A DNA stretch of 13,054 nt, from NCBI GenBank assembly GCA_023229405.1, contig JALNZH010000074.1, positions 1 through 13,054 of the forward strand, given 5' to 3'. Under the pieces are notes generated by a model. It had not been told where the DNA came from and searched no databases. It saw only the letters and a list, made by a program, of their open reading frames with translations. How positions within the stretch are numbered: position 1 is the stretch's first letter; every line of letters starts with the position of its first letter. The translations under genes were made by a program, and so were the position numbers. Shown here one piece after another: positions 1 to 6,502 of the stretch. The DNA is from Bacteroidota bacterium (lineage in GTDB: Bacteria > Bacteroidota > Ignavibacteria > UBA10030 > UBA8401).

Positions 1-1
1 G

Positions 2-913
2 GCAGGCATCATCAGTTTTATGGGACGGGGAAATCTTCGGTTGATCAACGAGCCGTACGGTGTGGAAAATTTTATTCAGACAGATGCTGCAGTCAATCCC
101 GGCAATAGCGGCGGAGCCTTGGTGAATATTTTCGGACAGGTGATCGGAATAAACACCGCGATCGCAACTACAAACCAGCGGTATCAAGGATATTCCTTTG
201 CCATCCCGATCAATTTGGCAAAGAGCGTTGCCATGGATCTTATCCAGCATGGAAAGGTGGAACGAGGGTATATCGGCGTTTCAATTTCGCAGGTGGATGA
301 GACTTTGGCAAAAGCAAACGGTTTGGAAAAACCGGAAGGTGTTTTTGTCCAGGAGGTGATCGGCGATGCGGCAAAAGCGGCCGGAGTGAAAGCGGGAGAT
401 ATTATTTTAACAATCGACGGAAGGCCGATGAAAGCACCGAATGAATTGCAGGCATATATTGCTTCAAAACACCCTGGCGATAAGGTGAAATTATTGATTT
501 GGCGCGACGAGAAGAAGAGTGAAAAAATAATTACGCTAAAACCGCGCAACGAAAACGGAAATCTTGCTGCGAATAATGAAGAGAATTACGATCAGCGCGA
601 CGCGGAAGAAACATCGGCACGTTCGGTGGAATTTAATCAATTGGGTTTCTCCGTGAAAAAAGCGGATAGTCGAACGATGAAAGAGCGGGATGTAAGCAGT
701 TCCGTTGTTGTGACTGGCGTAAAACCTTATAGTGAAGCATTTAATAGAATGCTGCGGGACGGGGATATTATCATGGAAGCAGATAGGAAACCTATTACGA
801 CCGTTATGGATTTTGAAAAGATCGTCAAAGCAAAAAAACAGGGAGATGCGCTACTGCTGAGAGTGAAAGGTGCACAAAGCGGATTACGGTTTGTGGCTTT
901 AAATATTCCATAA
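2..913 (+). CDS. degP: DegP/HtrA-family periplasmic serine protease, 3' part
   Basis: Trypsin-like protease with two PDZ domains that degrades or refolds misfolded envelope proteins. The gene enters from the left edge with its start, signal peptide and the His and Asp of the triad missing. Visible are the end of the protease domain (AGIISFMGR, then [19 protein letters not shown] with the catalytic Ser codon at 107-109), the strand [15 protein letters not shown]1 (from about GYIGVSISQ to KIITLKPR, codons at about 270-545) and PDZ2 (from about LGFSVKKA to the end, about 640-910). The linker between the PDZ domains is Asn/Glu/Asp-rich. Two PDZ domains suggest the DegP/DegQ type rather than the single-PDZ DegS type. 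The order Ser motif, PDZ, PDZ is standard. A strong terminator lies 27 bp after the stop, so this is the end of its transcription unit. Confidence 0.95.
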   Translation, partial: AGIISFMGRGNLRLINEPYGVENFIQTDAAVNPGNSGGALVNIFGQVIGINTAIATTNQRYQGYSFAIPINLAKSVAMDLIQHGKVERGYIGVSISQVDETLAKANGLEKPEGVFVQEVIGDAAKAAGVKAGDIILTIDGRPMKAPNELQAYIASKHPGDKVKLLIWRDEKKSEKIITLKPRNENGNLAANNEENYDQRDAEETSARSVEFNQLGFSVKKADSRTMKERDVSSSVVVTGVKPYSEAFNRMLRDGDIIMEADRKPITTVMDFEKIVKAKKQGDALLLRVKGAQSGLRFVALNIP

Positions 914-939
914 CACATTAATCCGGAGAATACCGTCAG

Positions 940-980
940 GACCTCATTGACTGAAATATCAATGAGGTCTTTTTATTTTA
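940..980 (+). terminator. Rho-independent terminator after degP
   Basis: A perfect 11-bp stem (940-950 with 959-969, GACCTCATTGA paired with its complement) with an 8-nt loop is followed at once by a T-rich run (TTTTTATTTTA, 970-980). It starts 27 bp after the degP stop. The arms also make a stable stem on the other strand, but the T tract lies only on the right, so it acts on rightward transcription. Confidence 0.9.
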
Positions 981-1080
981 TTTCGTATATTCTAAAAGAA
1001 AACTCGAAACTACTCAGTAATGGTAACAATCAATATACTATCGTCGTCGTTTTGAACGAGTTCTACTGTTGTAGAGCAGA

Positions 1081-1190
1081 ACGAAGTGAAGAATCCAATA
1101 CGAAGAGTAACACATGTGATGATGTGTAATACAGATTCTTCGCTGTCTGCCCAACTGTGCCGGTCAAGCGGGCGTTCAGAATGACCAATA
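1081..1190. repeat. Degenerate intergenic inverted-repeat element (copy 1)
   Basis: The gene-free stretch 914-1248 holds the degP terminator and this element. GAAGAATC (1088-1095) is repeated inverted as GATTCTTC (1134-1141). Inside is a second hairpin, ACACAT/ATGTGT (1110-1115 with 1122-1127). The right border contains TCAGAATGAC (1176-1185), which recurs exactly at 12091-12100 in the other large spacer. The pattern (AGCGAAG..GAAGAATC ... GATTCTTCGC..TCAGAATGACA) resembles the dispersed non-coding intergenic repeats common in Ignavibacteria-like and related genomes; that comparison is from memory. No transposase is present. Nothing else convincing was seen in 914-1248; a 60-codon reading frame at 947-1129 runs out of the terminator and has no coding character. 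Confidence 0.5.
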
Positions 1191-1248
1191 TTTTTGCCTA
1201 AGTAAAATTTACGCTGAGAAGTTACGAAAACTCTTCCTGTTTTATTTG

Positions 1249-2400
1249 ATGCCTATGAATTTTCCATTTACAGCGGAACACCGCATGCTGCGCAAAATGG
1301 CGCGAGACTTTTCGAATGCCGAAATACGTCCGTTGGCATCGGCAATAGACCGAAACGAAGAGATTCCTTCGGTTCTGTTAAAGAAGATCGCCGAAGTGGG
1401 ATTATTCGGTACAGCGATTCCGGAAGAGTACGGAGGGGGAGGATTTGGCAAAGTTGGATTTTGCATCGCACAGGAAGAAGTTGCGCGTGTCTGCGGTTCC
1501 ACTGCAGCCACGATCGGTGCACATCAATCCATCGGTGCGCAGGCCATTCTTGTCGGTGGATCGGAAGAATTGAAAAAGAAATATCTGCCGAGACTGGCGT
1601 CTGGTGAACTGATTGCTGCATTTGCATTAACCGAAGCGGACGCTGGCTCCGATTCGTTTAACCTTTCCACTCGCGCTGAGAAAAAAGGGAACACCTGGAT
1701 TCTGAACGGTGAAAAAGTATGGATTACGAACGGGTCACTGGCCGAAATTTTTTCCGTGTTTGCACGAACGGAAAAAGGAATTACCGGTTTTGTAGTAGAA
1801 AAAAAGTTCGGTGGCGTCAGTGTCGGGAAAAATGAAAAGAAACTTGGAATCAAAGGCAGTGTAACAAATACGCTGGCATTCGATAATGTGGAGGTTCCGG
1901 AAGAAAATATTATCGGTATAGATGGACGAGGATTTTTAGTGGCGATGGAAACATTAAACTCCGGACGGCTGGGTCTTGGCGCCGCCTGTTTCGGCGCCGC
2001 AAAAGAGATGCTGGAAATGTCTGTTGCCTATTCTAAACATCGCAAACAATTCGGCGAACCGATCTCAAAGTTTCAAGCAATTCAGTTTATGTTGTCAGAC
2101 ATGGCTGTCAGAATTTATGCGATGGAAAACATGGTCTACAAAGCGGCATTTAAGCATGATCTGCATGAGGATATTACACTCGATGCTGCGATCGTAAAAC
2201 TTTATTGCTCCGAAGCAGTTTCCGTGATTGCGGACAATGCATTGCAGATCCACGGCGGTATGGGATTCTCAGCCGAACTTCCGCTGGAACGTTTCTACCG
2301 GGATGCAAGAATCCTGAAGATTTTCGAAGGGACGAACGAAATACAAAAATTGATTATCAGCAGACAGATACTGAAACAGAATGGAAAGTGGAATAGCTAA
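1249..2400 (+). CDS. Acyl-CoA dehydrogenase (FAD)
   Basis: Flavoenzyme that makes the alpha,beta double bond in an acyl-CoA and passes electrons to electron-transfer flavoprotein. It is 383 residues, normal for the family. Order: N-terminal helical domain, the beta domain with the flavin/substrate motif FALTEADAGSDSFNL (about residues 124-138) and the FAD-contacting WITNG, then the C-terminal helical domain with the signature QIHGGMGFSAELPLERFYRD. The likely catalytic base is Glu360 in IFEGTNEIQ, the position used by short-chain and butyryl-CoA dehydrogenases. Chain-length or branched-chain specificity cannot be read from sequence alone. The start is chosen as ATG 1249; a TTG directly upstream (1246) and an ATG at 1255 are equally in frame, and no clear ribosome binding site decides. 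It stands alone: 203 bp separate it from aroC, and no etfAB or thiolase gene is adjacent. Confidence 0.92.
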   Translation: MPMNFPFTAEHRMLRKMARDFSNAEIRPLASAIDRNEEIPSVLLKKIAEVGLFGTAIPEEYGGGGFGKVGFCIAQEEVARVCGSTAATIGAHQSIGAQAILVGGSEELKKKYLPRLASGELIAAFALTEADAGSDSFNLSTRAEKKGNTWILNGEKVWITNGSLAEIFSVFARTEKGITGFVVEKKFGGVSVGKNEKKLGIKGSVTNTLAFDNVEVPEENIIGIDGRGFLVAMETLNSGRLGLGAACFGAAKEMLEMSVAYSKHRKQFGEPISKFQAIQFMLSDMAVRIYAMENMVYKAAFKHDLHEDITLDAAIVKLYCSEAVSVIADNALQIHGGMGFSAELPLERFYRDARILKIFEGTNEIQKLIISRQILKQNGKWNS

Positions 2401-2490
2401 TAGCAAATAAGCAAAATCTCAAATTGAGAAATCCAGTAACAAGAATCTAGCATCGTTTCAAATACATCAGACGGTAAAAACACAATGCTT

Positions 2491-2535
2491 ATCCTCGGCA
2501 AAAACGCGCTTTTCTAAGTTGGCGCGTCGAAGGAT
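2491..2535. other. Imperfect hairpin in the spacer before aroC
   Basis: Outer arms ATCCT/AGGAT (2491-2495 with 2531-2535) enclose an inner GC-rich stem CGCGC/GCGCG (2505-2509 with 2522-2526). There is no T run, so it is not an obvious terminator. The CGAAGGATGG border resembles the edges of dispersed intergenic repeats of the same style as at 1081-1190. A second hairpin (TACTT/AAGTA, 2555-2559 with 2565-2569) follows about 35 bp before the aroC start. Function is unknown. Confidence 0.3.
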
Positions 2536-2603
2536 GGTCACTAAAACACACTAGTACTTATTAGAAGTATCACTAGCTTCACATAAAATTACTCAGAGCC
2601 AAT

Positions 2604-3767
2604 ATGATACGATATTTTACAGCAGGTGAGTCGCACGGACAGGCGCTCATCGGAATTGTTGAAGGAATTCCTGCAGGGCTTTCTATTTCGGCAGAATATA
2701 TTAATCATCATCTCTGGCGTAGACAACAGGGATACGGTCGCGGCGGTAGAATGAGAATCGAAACCGATACGGTCGAAATTCTTTCCGGTGTCCGATTCGG
2801 GAAAACACTCGGATCGCCGATTGCGTTGATGATCAGAAATAAAGATTGGCAGAATTGGACAGAGAGAATGTCCGTTGAGGGAAGCGGTAAGGGAATCGAG
2901 AAGATCACCGTACCGCGACCCGGCCATGCCGATTATGTCGGTTCTGTGAAATACGCATTTGATGATATCAGGAATGTGATCGACAGGGCAAGCGCCCGCG
3001 AAACTGCAATGCGTGTGGCGTGTTGTTCTATCGCCAGAAAGTTTTTGTCTGAGGTTGGAATCCATATCGGCAGCCACGTAATGTCTATCGGCAACGCGGA
3101 GAATAAAGATGCTGTGAAATTGAACAAAATGGTACGATCATTAATCCATCATGAAAATGCATGGAGCATTGCTATTGCTGCCGATCGTTCCGAAGTGCGC
3201 ATGCTGGAAAAAACTGCAAACGCTAAAGCAATCGCAGCAATAAAATCATGCAAGAAAAAAGGGGACACGTTGGGCGGAATTTTTGAAGTAATCGTTTCCG
3301 GTATTCCGATCGGTCTTGGTAGTTACGTCCAATACGACAGGAAATTGGACGGACAGCTCGCACAAGCAGTAATGTCGATTCACGCAGTAAAAGGTGTTGA
3401 AATCGGAGATGGATTTGAAAATGCACGACGATTTGGATCGGAAGTGCACGATGAACTGCTGGCGACCAATCATCGGGCTCTTCGGCCGACAAACAGAGCC
3501 GGGGGATTGGAAGGGGGCGTCACGAACGGTGAAAATATCGTTATCCGCGGCGCCATGAAGCCAATTGCAACGCTGGCAAATCCGTTACGGTCAGTCGATA
3601 TCAAATCCCATGAAACGGTCCGCTCCCGTTATGAGCGTTCGGATGTCTGTGCCGTTCCTGCCTGTGCTGTTATTGGTGAATCTGTTGTCGCACCGGTTAT
3701 TGCAAATGCTTATTTGGAGAAATTTGGCGGGGATTCAATGAAAGAGATTCAAAAACGTCGAAAATAG
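2604..3767 (+). CDS. aroC: Chorismate synthase
   Basis: Last step of the shikimate pathway: anti-elimination of phosphate from 5-enolpyruvylshikimate-3-phosphate to give chorismate, using reduced FMN, in the cytoplasm. The protein is 387 residues. Family signatures appear in order: GESHG at residues 8-12, RGGRMRIETD, GSPIAL, RPGHADYVG, the conserved RASARETAMRVA, then DGFENARRFGSEVHDE, RAGGLEGGVTNG and MKPIATL near the C-terminus, ending with the RSDVCAVPACAVIGESVVA segment. All expected motifs are intact. ATG 2604 gives the usual MIRYFTAGESHG start. No strong Shine-Dalgarno is visible. It is flanked by non-coding spacers of 203 and about 316 bp and is not visibly linked to other aromatic-pathway genes, although trpS lies downstream. 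Confidence 0.97.
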   Translation: MIRYFTAGESHGQALIGIVEGIPAGLSISAEYINHHLWRRQQGYGRGGRMRIETDTVEILSGVRFGKTLGSPIALMIRNKDWQNWTERMSVEGSGKGIEKITVPRPGHADYVGSVKYAFDDIRNVIDRASARETAMRVACCSIARKFLSEVGIHIGSHVMSIGNAENKDAVKLNKMVRSLIHHENAWSIAIAADRSEVRMLEKTANAKAIAAIKSCKKKGDTLGGIFEVIVSGIPIGLGSYVQYDRKLDGQLAQAVMSIHAVKGVEIGDGFENARRFGSEVHDELLATNHRALRPTNRAGGLEGGVTNGENIVIRGAMKPIATLANPLRSVDIKSHETVRSRYERSDVCAVPACAVIGESVVAPVIANAYLEKFGGDSMKEIQKRRK

Positions 3768-3843
3768 TTCAGAATTATTCCATACCCGGTCTGCTCGTTA
3801 AAAAACAGCCGGGGATATGTTCGCCCTCAAGTTTTCCCCAATT

Positions 3844-3899
3844 AATATCAATTTAAATACCTCGTTCGGATTGATATTCACTCCAGCCGTTGTTATATT
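3844..3899 (+). promoter_or_regulatory. Sigma70-like promoter overlapped by an inverted repeat
   Basis: TTGATA (3871-3876), a 17-bp spacer and TATATT (3894-3899) form a good -35/-10 pair pointing towards the HNH gene. A perfect 9-bp inverted repeat, AATATCAAT/ATTGATATT (3844-3852 with 3870-3878, 17-bp gap), covers the -35 box, as an operator would. The rest of 3768-4083 holds a weak bulged stem near 3795-3820 without a T run, a 7-codon frame beginning ATG 3921, and a GA-rich AGAGGAGGA at 4015-4023. No gene-sized frame is present. Confidence 0.45.
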
Positions 3900-4083
3900 T
3901 CTATTACATTAGCAGGCACCATGAAAGGTTTTTCTCGAAAATAACAGGTAAAGATATTACCATATCATCGGTTACGTTATACTAAAAGCCCTTTCAGAAA
4001 AAATCGAAAGTTGCTAGAGGAGGATTGTCGCCTTCAGTTCATTATTTCAGTCCAAAAGTATCCATGGGCGCTTAAACAGCAAA

Positions 4084-4575
4084 GTGCTCGTACTGAATCA
4101 GAATTATGAGCCGCTGAGTGTTTGCAATGTAAAGAAAGCGATTATGCTTCTTTTTTTGCGAAAGGCCGATTTGATCGAAACGAGCAATGGAAAAGTGATC
4201 CGATCTGTTTCACTATCGATGCCGTTTCCAAGCGTTGTGCGGTTGTCTGCATTCGTCCGCGTTCCCTATAAAAAGATCATTCTGTCGCGGAAAAATATTC
4301 TGCGCCGCGACGGGCACCGCTGTCAATATTGCGGTAGAGGTGATGTCCCTCTGACGTTGGATCATGTGCAGCCGAAATCCCGCGGCGGTGAGGATGCTTG
4401 GGAAAATCTTGTTGCAGCATGTGTGAAATGCAATAATAAAAAAGGGGACAGCACCCCGGAAGAATGTGGAATGTTGTTGATGCGACCTCCGATGAAACCG
4501 AATCACGTTACTTTTATTCGGCATTTCGTCGGGAATATGGATGACCGTTGGAAACCGTACTTATTCATGCACTAA
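4084..4575 (+). CDS. HNH endonuclease-family protein
   Basis: Small protein (163 residues from GTG 4084) with a C-terminal HNH nuclease fold. A zinc knuckle CQYC (residues 80-83) pairs with CVKC (113-116). Between them is the LDHVQPKSRGGEDAWENLVAAC block holding the HNH core: His94 is the likely metal/catalytic histidine, and Asn118 of CVKCNN the final N. The N-terminal half (VLVLNQNYEPLSVCNVKKAIMLL...) is typical of stand-alone chromosomal HNH proteins common in Bacteroidota and Chlorobi. Their cellular role is not settled; a DNA repair or processing role is only a guess. Start uncertain: relatives usually begin a few residues before this GTG, and the upstream in-frame codons read LNSK without a canonical start. 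No restriction or toxin partner is adjacent. Confidence 0.85.
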   Translation: MLVLNQNYEPLSVCNVKKAIMLLFLRKADLIETSNGKVIRSVSLSMPFPSVVRLSAFVRVPYKKIILSRKNILRRDGHRCQYCGRGDVPLTLDHVQPKSRGGEDAWENLVAACVKCNNKKGDSTPEECGMLLMRPPMKPNHVTFIRHFVGNMDDRWKPYLFMH

Positions 4576-4613
4576 AAAGTGAAAAGTTGTTGTAAAAGTA
4601 CCTCTTTTTCTTT

Positions 4614-4642
4614 TTGACAGTTTTTACTTGTTCACCTTTAAT
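4614..4642 (+). promoter_or_regulatory. Consensus-like promoter for the trpS operon
   Basis: TTGACA (4614-4619, perfect -35), a 17-bp spacer and TTTAAT (4637-4642, five of six to TATAAT) lie about 27 bp before the trpS start, with transcription expected to begin near 4649. The surrounding 4576-4668 spacer is T-rich. This probably drives trpS-scpA-scpB-rluB-malQ-dacB, since no other promoter of this quality was noticed within those genes. Confidence 0.6.
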
Positions 4643-4668
4643 TTTTAACTATTTTTAGTAATTCTATT

Positions 4669-5655
4669 TTGAGCAAACAGAAGAAACGAATCCTCTCGGG
4701 CATGCGCCCCACTGGTAAACTGCATATCGGCCATCTTGTCGGTGCACTGGAAAACTGGGTGGCACTGCAATCCGAATTTGACAATTATCATCTCATTGCG
4801 GACTATCATGCGCTGACCACCAATCTTGATACGAGCGATCTGTATCAGAATTCAATTGATATGATCATCGACTGGCTTGCTGCGGGAATCGATCCGCAGA
4901 AAAGTCCGGTTTTTCGTCAATCACAAATCAAAGAACATACAGAACTGCACCTGGTTTTTTCTATGCTGATCACTACCTCTCGATTGGAACGGAATCCTAC
5001 ACTGAAGGATCAGATCCGGGATCTGAATATGGAATCGGTTATTTATGGTCATCTTGGATACCCGGTGTTGCAATCGGCAGATATTTTATTGTATAAAGGG
5101 GATGTGGTTCCTGTGGGTGAAGATCAGGTGCCGCACATTGAAATTACTCGTGAGATTGCTCGGCGATTTAATACGCAGTGGGGACAGGTATTTCCCGAAC
5201 CAGAGCCGAAACTGACGAAGTTCGCCCGACTGGCGGGACTCGACGGCAATCAAAAAATGAGCAAGTCAATCGGGAATACAATTCTGCTCTCTGATTCTCC
5301 GGAAGAGATCCAAAAGAAAATGCGGACAGCAGTGACCGATACACTCAAAGTACGAAAGAACGATCCCGGCAGACCGGATGTCTGTGTGGTCTTTTCATAC
5401 CATAAGAAATTTAATTCGCCAGAAGTGCCGGAGATACGAAGTGGCTGCGAATCCGGTGCGCTTGGTTGTGTGGATTGTAAAAAAAATTGTTCTACAAAAA
5501 TTGCCGATACACTTGCTCCATTTCGCGAAAAACGGGCATACTTTGAGAGCAGACCGAACGAAGTAATAGAAATTTTGAATCATGGTGAATCCCGGGCGCA
5601 ACACGTGGCTCGTGAAACGATGAAAGAAGTTCGTGCAACAATGAAGATCGGATAA
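4669..5655 (+). CDS. trpS: Tryptophanyl-tRNA synthetase with [4Fe-4S]-type cysteine motif
   Basis: Class I synthetase that charges tRNA-Trp with tryptophan in the cytoplasm. It is 328 residues, the normal bacterial length. The ATP-binding HIGH motif is at residues 19-22 (PTGKLHIGHLVGAL) and the KMSKS loop at 196-200 (NQKMSKSIGN). GEDQVPHIEITREIARRFN is the usual tRNA/tryptophan-pocket segment. The start is TTG 4669: the next ATG falls inside the conserved RILSGMRPTG block, so it is too late. Unusual: Cys239, 260, 267 and 270 form C-x20-C-x6-C-x2-C, with a further Cys274. This is very close in spacing and position to the motif that holds a [4Fe-4S] cluster in T. maritima TrpRS. A metal or Fe-S cluster is inferred, not shown. 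First gene of the operon; scpA begins 42 bp later. Confidence 0.97.
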   Translation: MSKQKKRILSGMRPTGKLHIGHLVGALENWVALQSEFDNYHLIADYHALTTNLDTSDLYQNSIDMIIDWLAAGIDPQKSPVFRQSQIKEHTELHLVFSMLITTSRLERNPTLKDQIRDLNMESVIYGHLGYPVLQSADILLYKGDVVPVGEDQVPHIEITREIARRFNTQWGQVFPEPEPKLTKFARLAGLDGNQKMSKSIGNTILLSDSPEEIQKKMRTAVTDTLKVRKNDPGRPDVCVVFSYHKKFNSPEVPEIRSGCESGALGCVDCKKNCSTKIADTLAPFREKRAYFESRPNEVIEILNHGESRAQHVARETMKEVRATMKIG

Positions 5656-5668
5656 TGAGAAATCAGTT

Positions 5669-5688
5669 CACATGCCGAACGGCATGTG
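5669..5688 (+). other. Perfect hairpin just before scpA
   Basis: CACATGCC (5669-5676) and GGCATGTG (5681-5688) form a perfect 8-bp stem with a GAAC tetraloop, ending 9 nt before the scpA ATG at 5698. There is no T tract, so it is not a terminator. It sits where a ribosome would bind and could limit scpA translation or mark an RNA processing site between trpS and scpA. Confidence 0.45.
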
Positions 5689-5697
5689 CGCAAAACT

Positions 5698-6459
5698 ATG
5701 GACAAAGCGTACAGAGTTAAATTATCAGACTTTGAAGGTCCTCTCGATCTCCTGCTCTTTTTCATTAAGCGGGATGAACTGGATATCTATGATATTCCTA
5801 TCGCGAAGATCACGAAAGAATTTCTAGAGTATCTGCAGTATCTCACGGAATTGAACCTGGACATCGCCGGAGAATTCATCGTGACAGCGGCGGAACTGAT
5901 GCAGATTAAAGCTCAGATGCTGCTGCCACGTCCGGAAGGGGAAAACGAAGAGGAATTTGATCCGCGTGCGGAATTGGTGCGCCGGCTTCTGGAATACAAG
6001 CGGTGGAAGGAAATGGCGGAGGAACTAGAGCGGAGACAGATTCAACACCGGAAGATTGCATATCGCGGTAACTTTGAGAATGATCCAAAAATTATTGATG
6101 AAACGGATGGCGACGATATCATACGCGATGTAACGCTGTTCGATCTCATCGCTGCTTTCCAGTTTGCCGTAAATAAGATGCCGCGCAAACATGTGCACGA
6201 AATTAACAAACTGAACGTTTCGTTGGACGAACAAATGTTATATATCGTCGGACTGTTCAAGGAGAAAAAAGAGATCTCCTTTTTTGAAATTGTCATGTCG
6301 ATGACGGAGAAAATTCGTATCGTTGTGACATTTATCGCGGTATTGGAATTGATGAAACAACAGATCATTGCGATCAATCAATTTAATCCCTATGCAGACA
6401 TTACCATTGTGAAAGTAAGTGAAGAGGCAGTGATTGCGCCGCCTGATTCGACGTATTGA
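5698..6459 (+). CDS. scpA: Segregation and condensation protein A (kleisin)
   Basis: Kleisin subunit of the Smc-ScpA-ScpB condensin that organises and helps segregate the chromosome. It bridges the Smc head domains and binds an ScpB dimer in its middle. It is 253 residues, normal length. The N-terminal Smc-neck-binding part is clear (VKLSDFEGPLDLLLFFIKRDELDIYDIPI), followed by NLDIAGEFIVTAAELMQIKAQMLLPRPE, an acidic linker (ENEEEFDPRAEL) leading into the ScpB-binding segment, and a C-terminal winged helix (EISFFEIVMSMTEKIRIVVTFIAVLELMKQQII). The start is ATG 5698 (MDKAYRVKL). An in-frame GTG at 5686 would add four residues but lies inside a stable hairpin. scpB follows after 43 bp, the expected pairing. 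Confidence 0.96.
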   Translation: MDKAYRVKLSDFEGPLDLLLFFIKRDELDIYDIPIAKITKEFLEYLQYLTELNLDIAGEFIVTAAELMQIKAQMLLPRPEGENEEEFDPRAELVRRLLEYKRWKEMAEELERRQIQHRKIAYRGNFENDPKIIDETDGDDIIRDVTLFDLIAAFQFAVNKMPRKHVHEINKLNVSLDEQMLYIVGLFKEKKEISFFEIVMSMTEKIRIVVTFIAVLELMKQQIIAINQFNPYADITIVKVSEEAVIAPPDSTY

Positions 6460-6502
6460 ACGAAACTAACGTTCGAAGTGAATAACATCGGAGAAGACGT
6501 TT

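Noticed and set aside
947..1129. 60-codon plus-strand frame after degP
   Set aside because: It begins inside the degP terminator and runs through the repeat element; no family resemblance or ribosome binding site.
2589..3077. 162-codon minus-strand frame across aroC
   Set aside because: It lies wholly over an intact, strongly conserved aroC and reads as composition only.
3795..3820. Bulged stem after aroC considered as a terminator
   Set aside because: The stem is short with a bulge, and no T run follows.
3921..3944. Seven-codon leader-like frame (MKGFSRK) after the 3871-3899 promoter
   Set aside because: Too short and without a visible attenuator or codon theme; likely chance.
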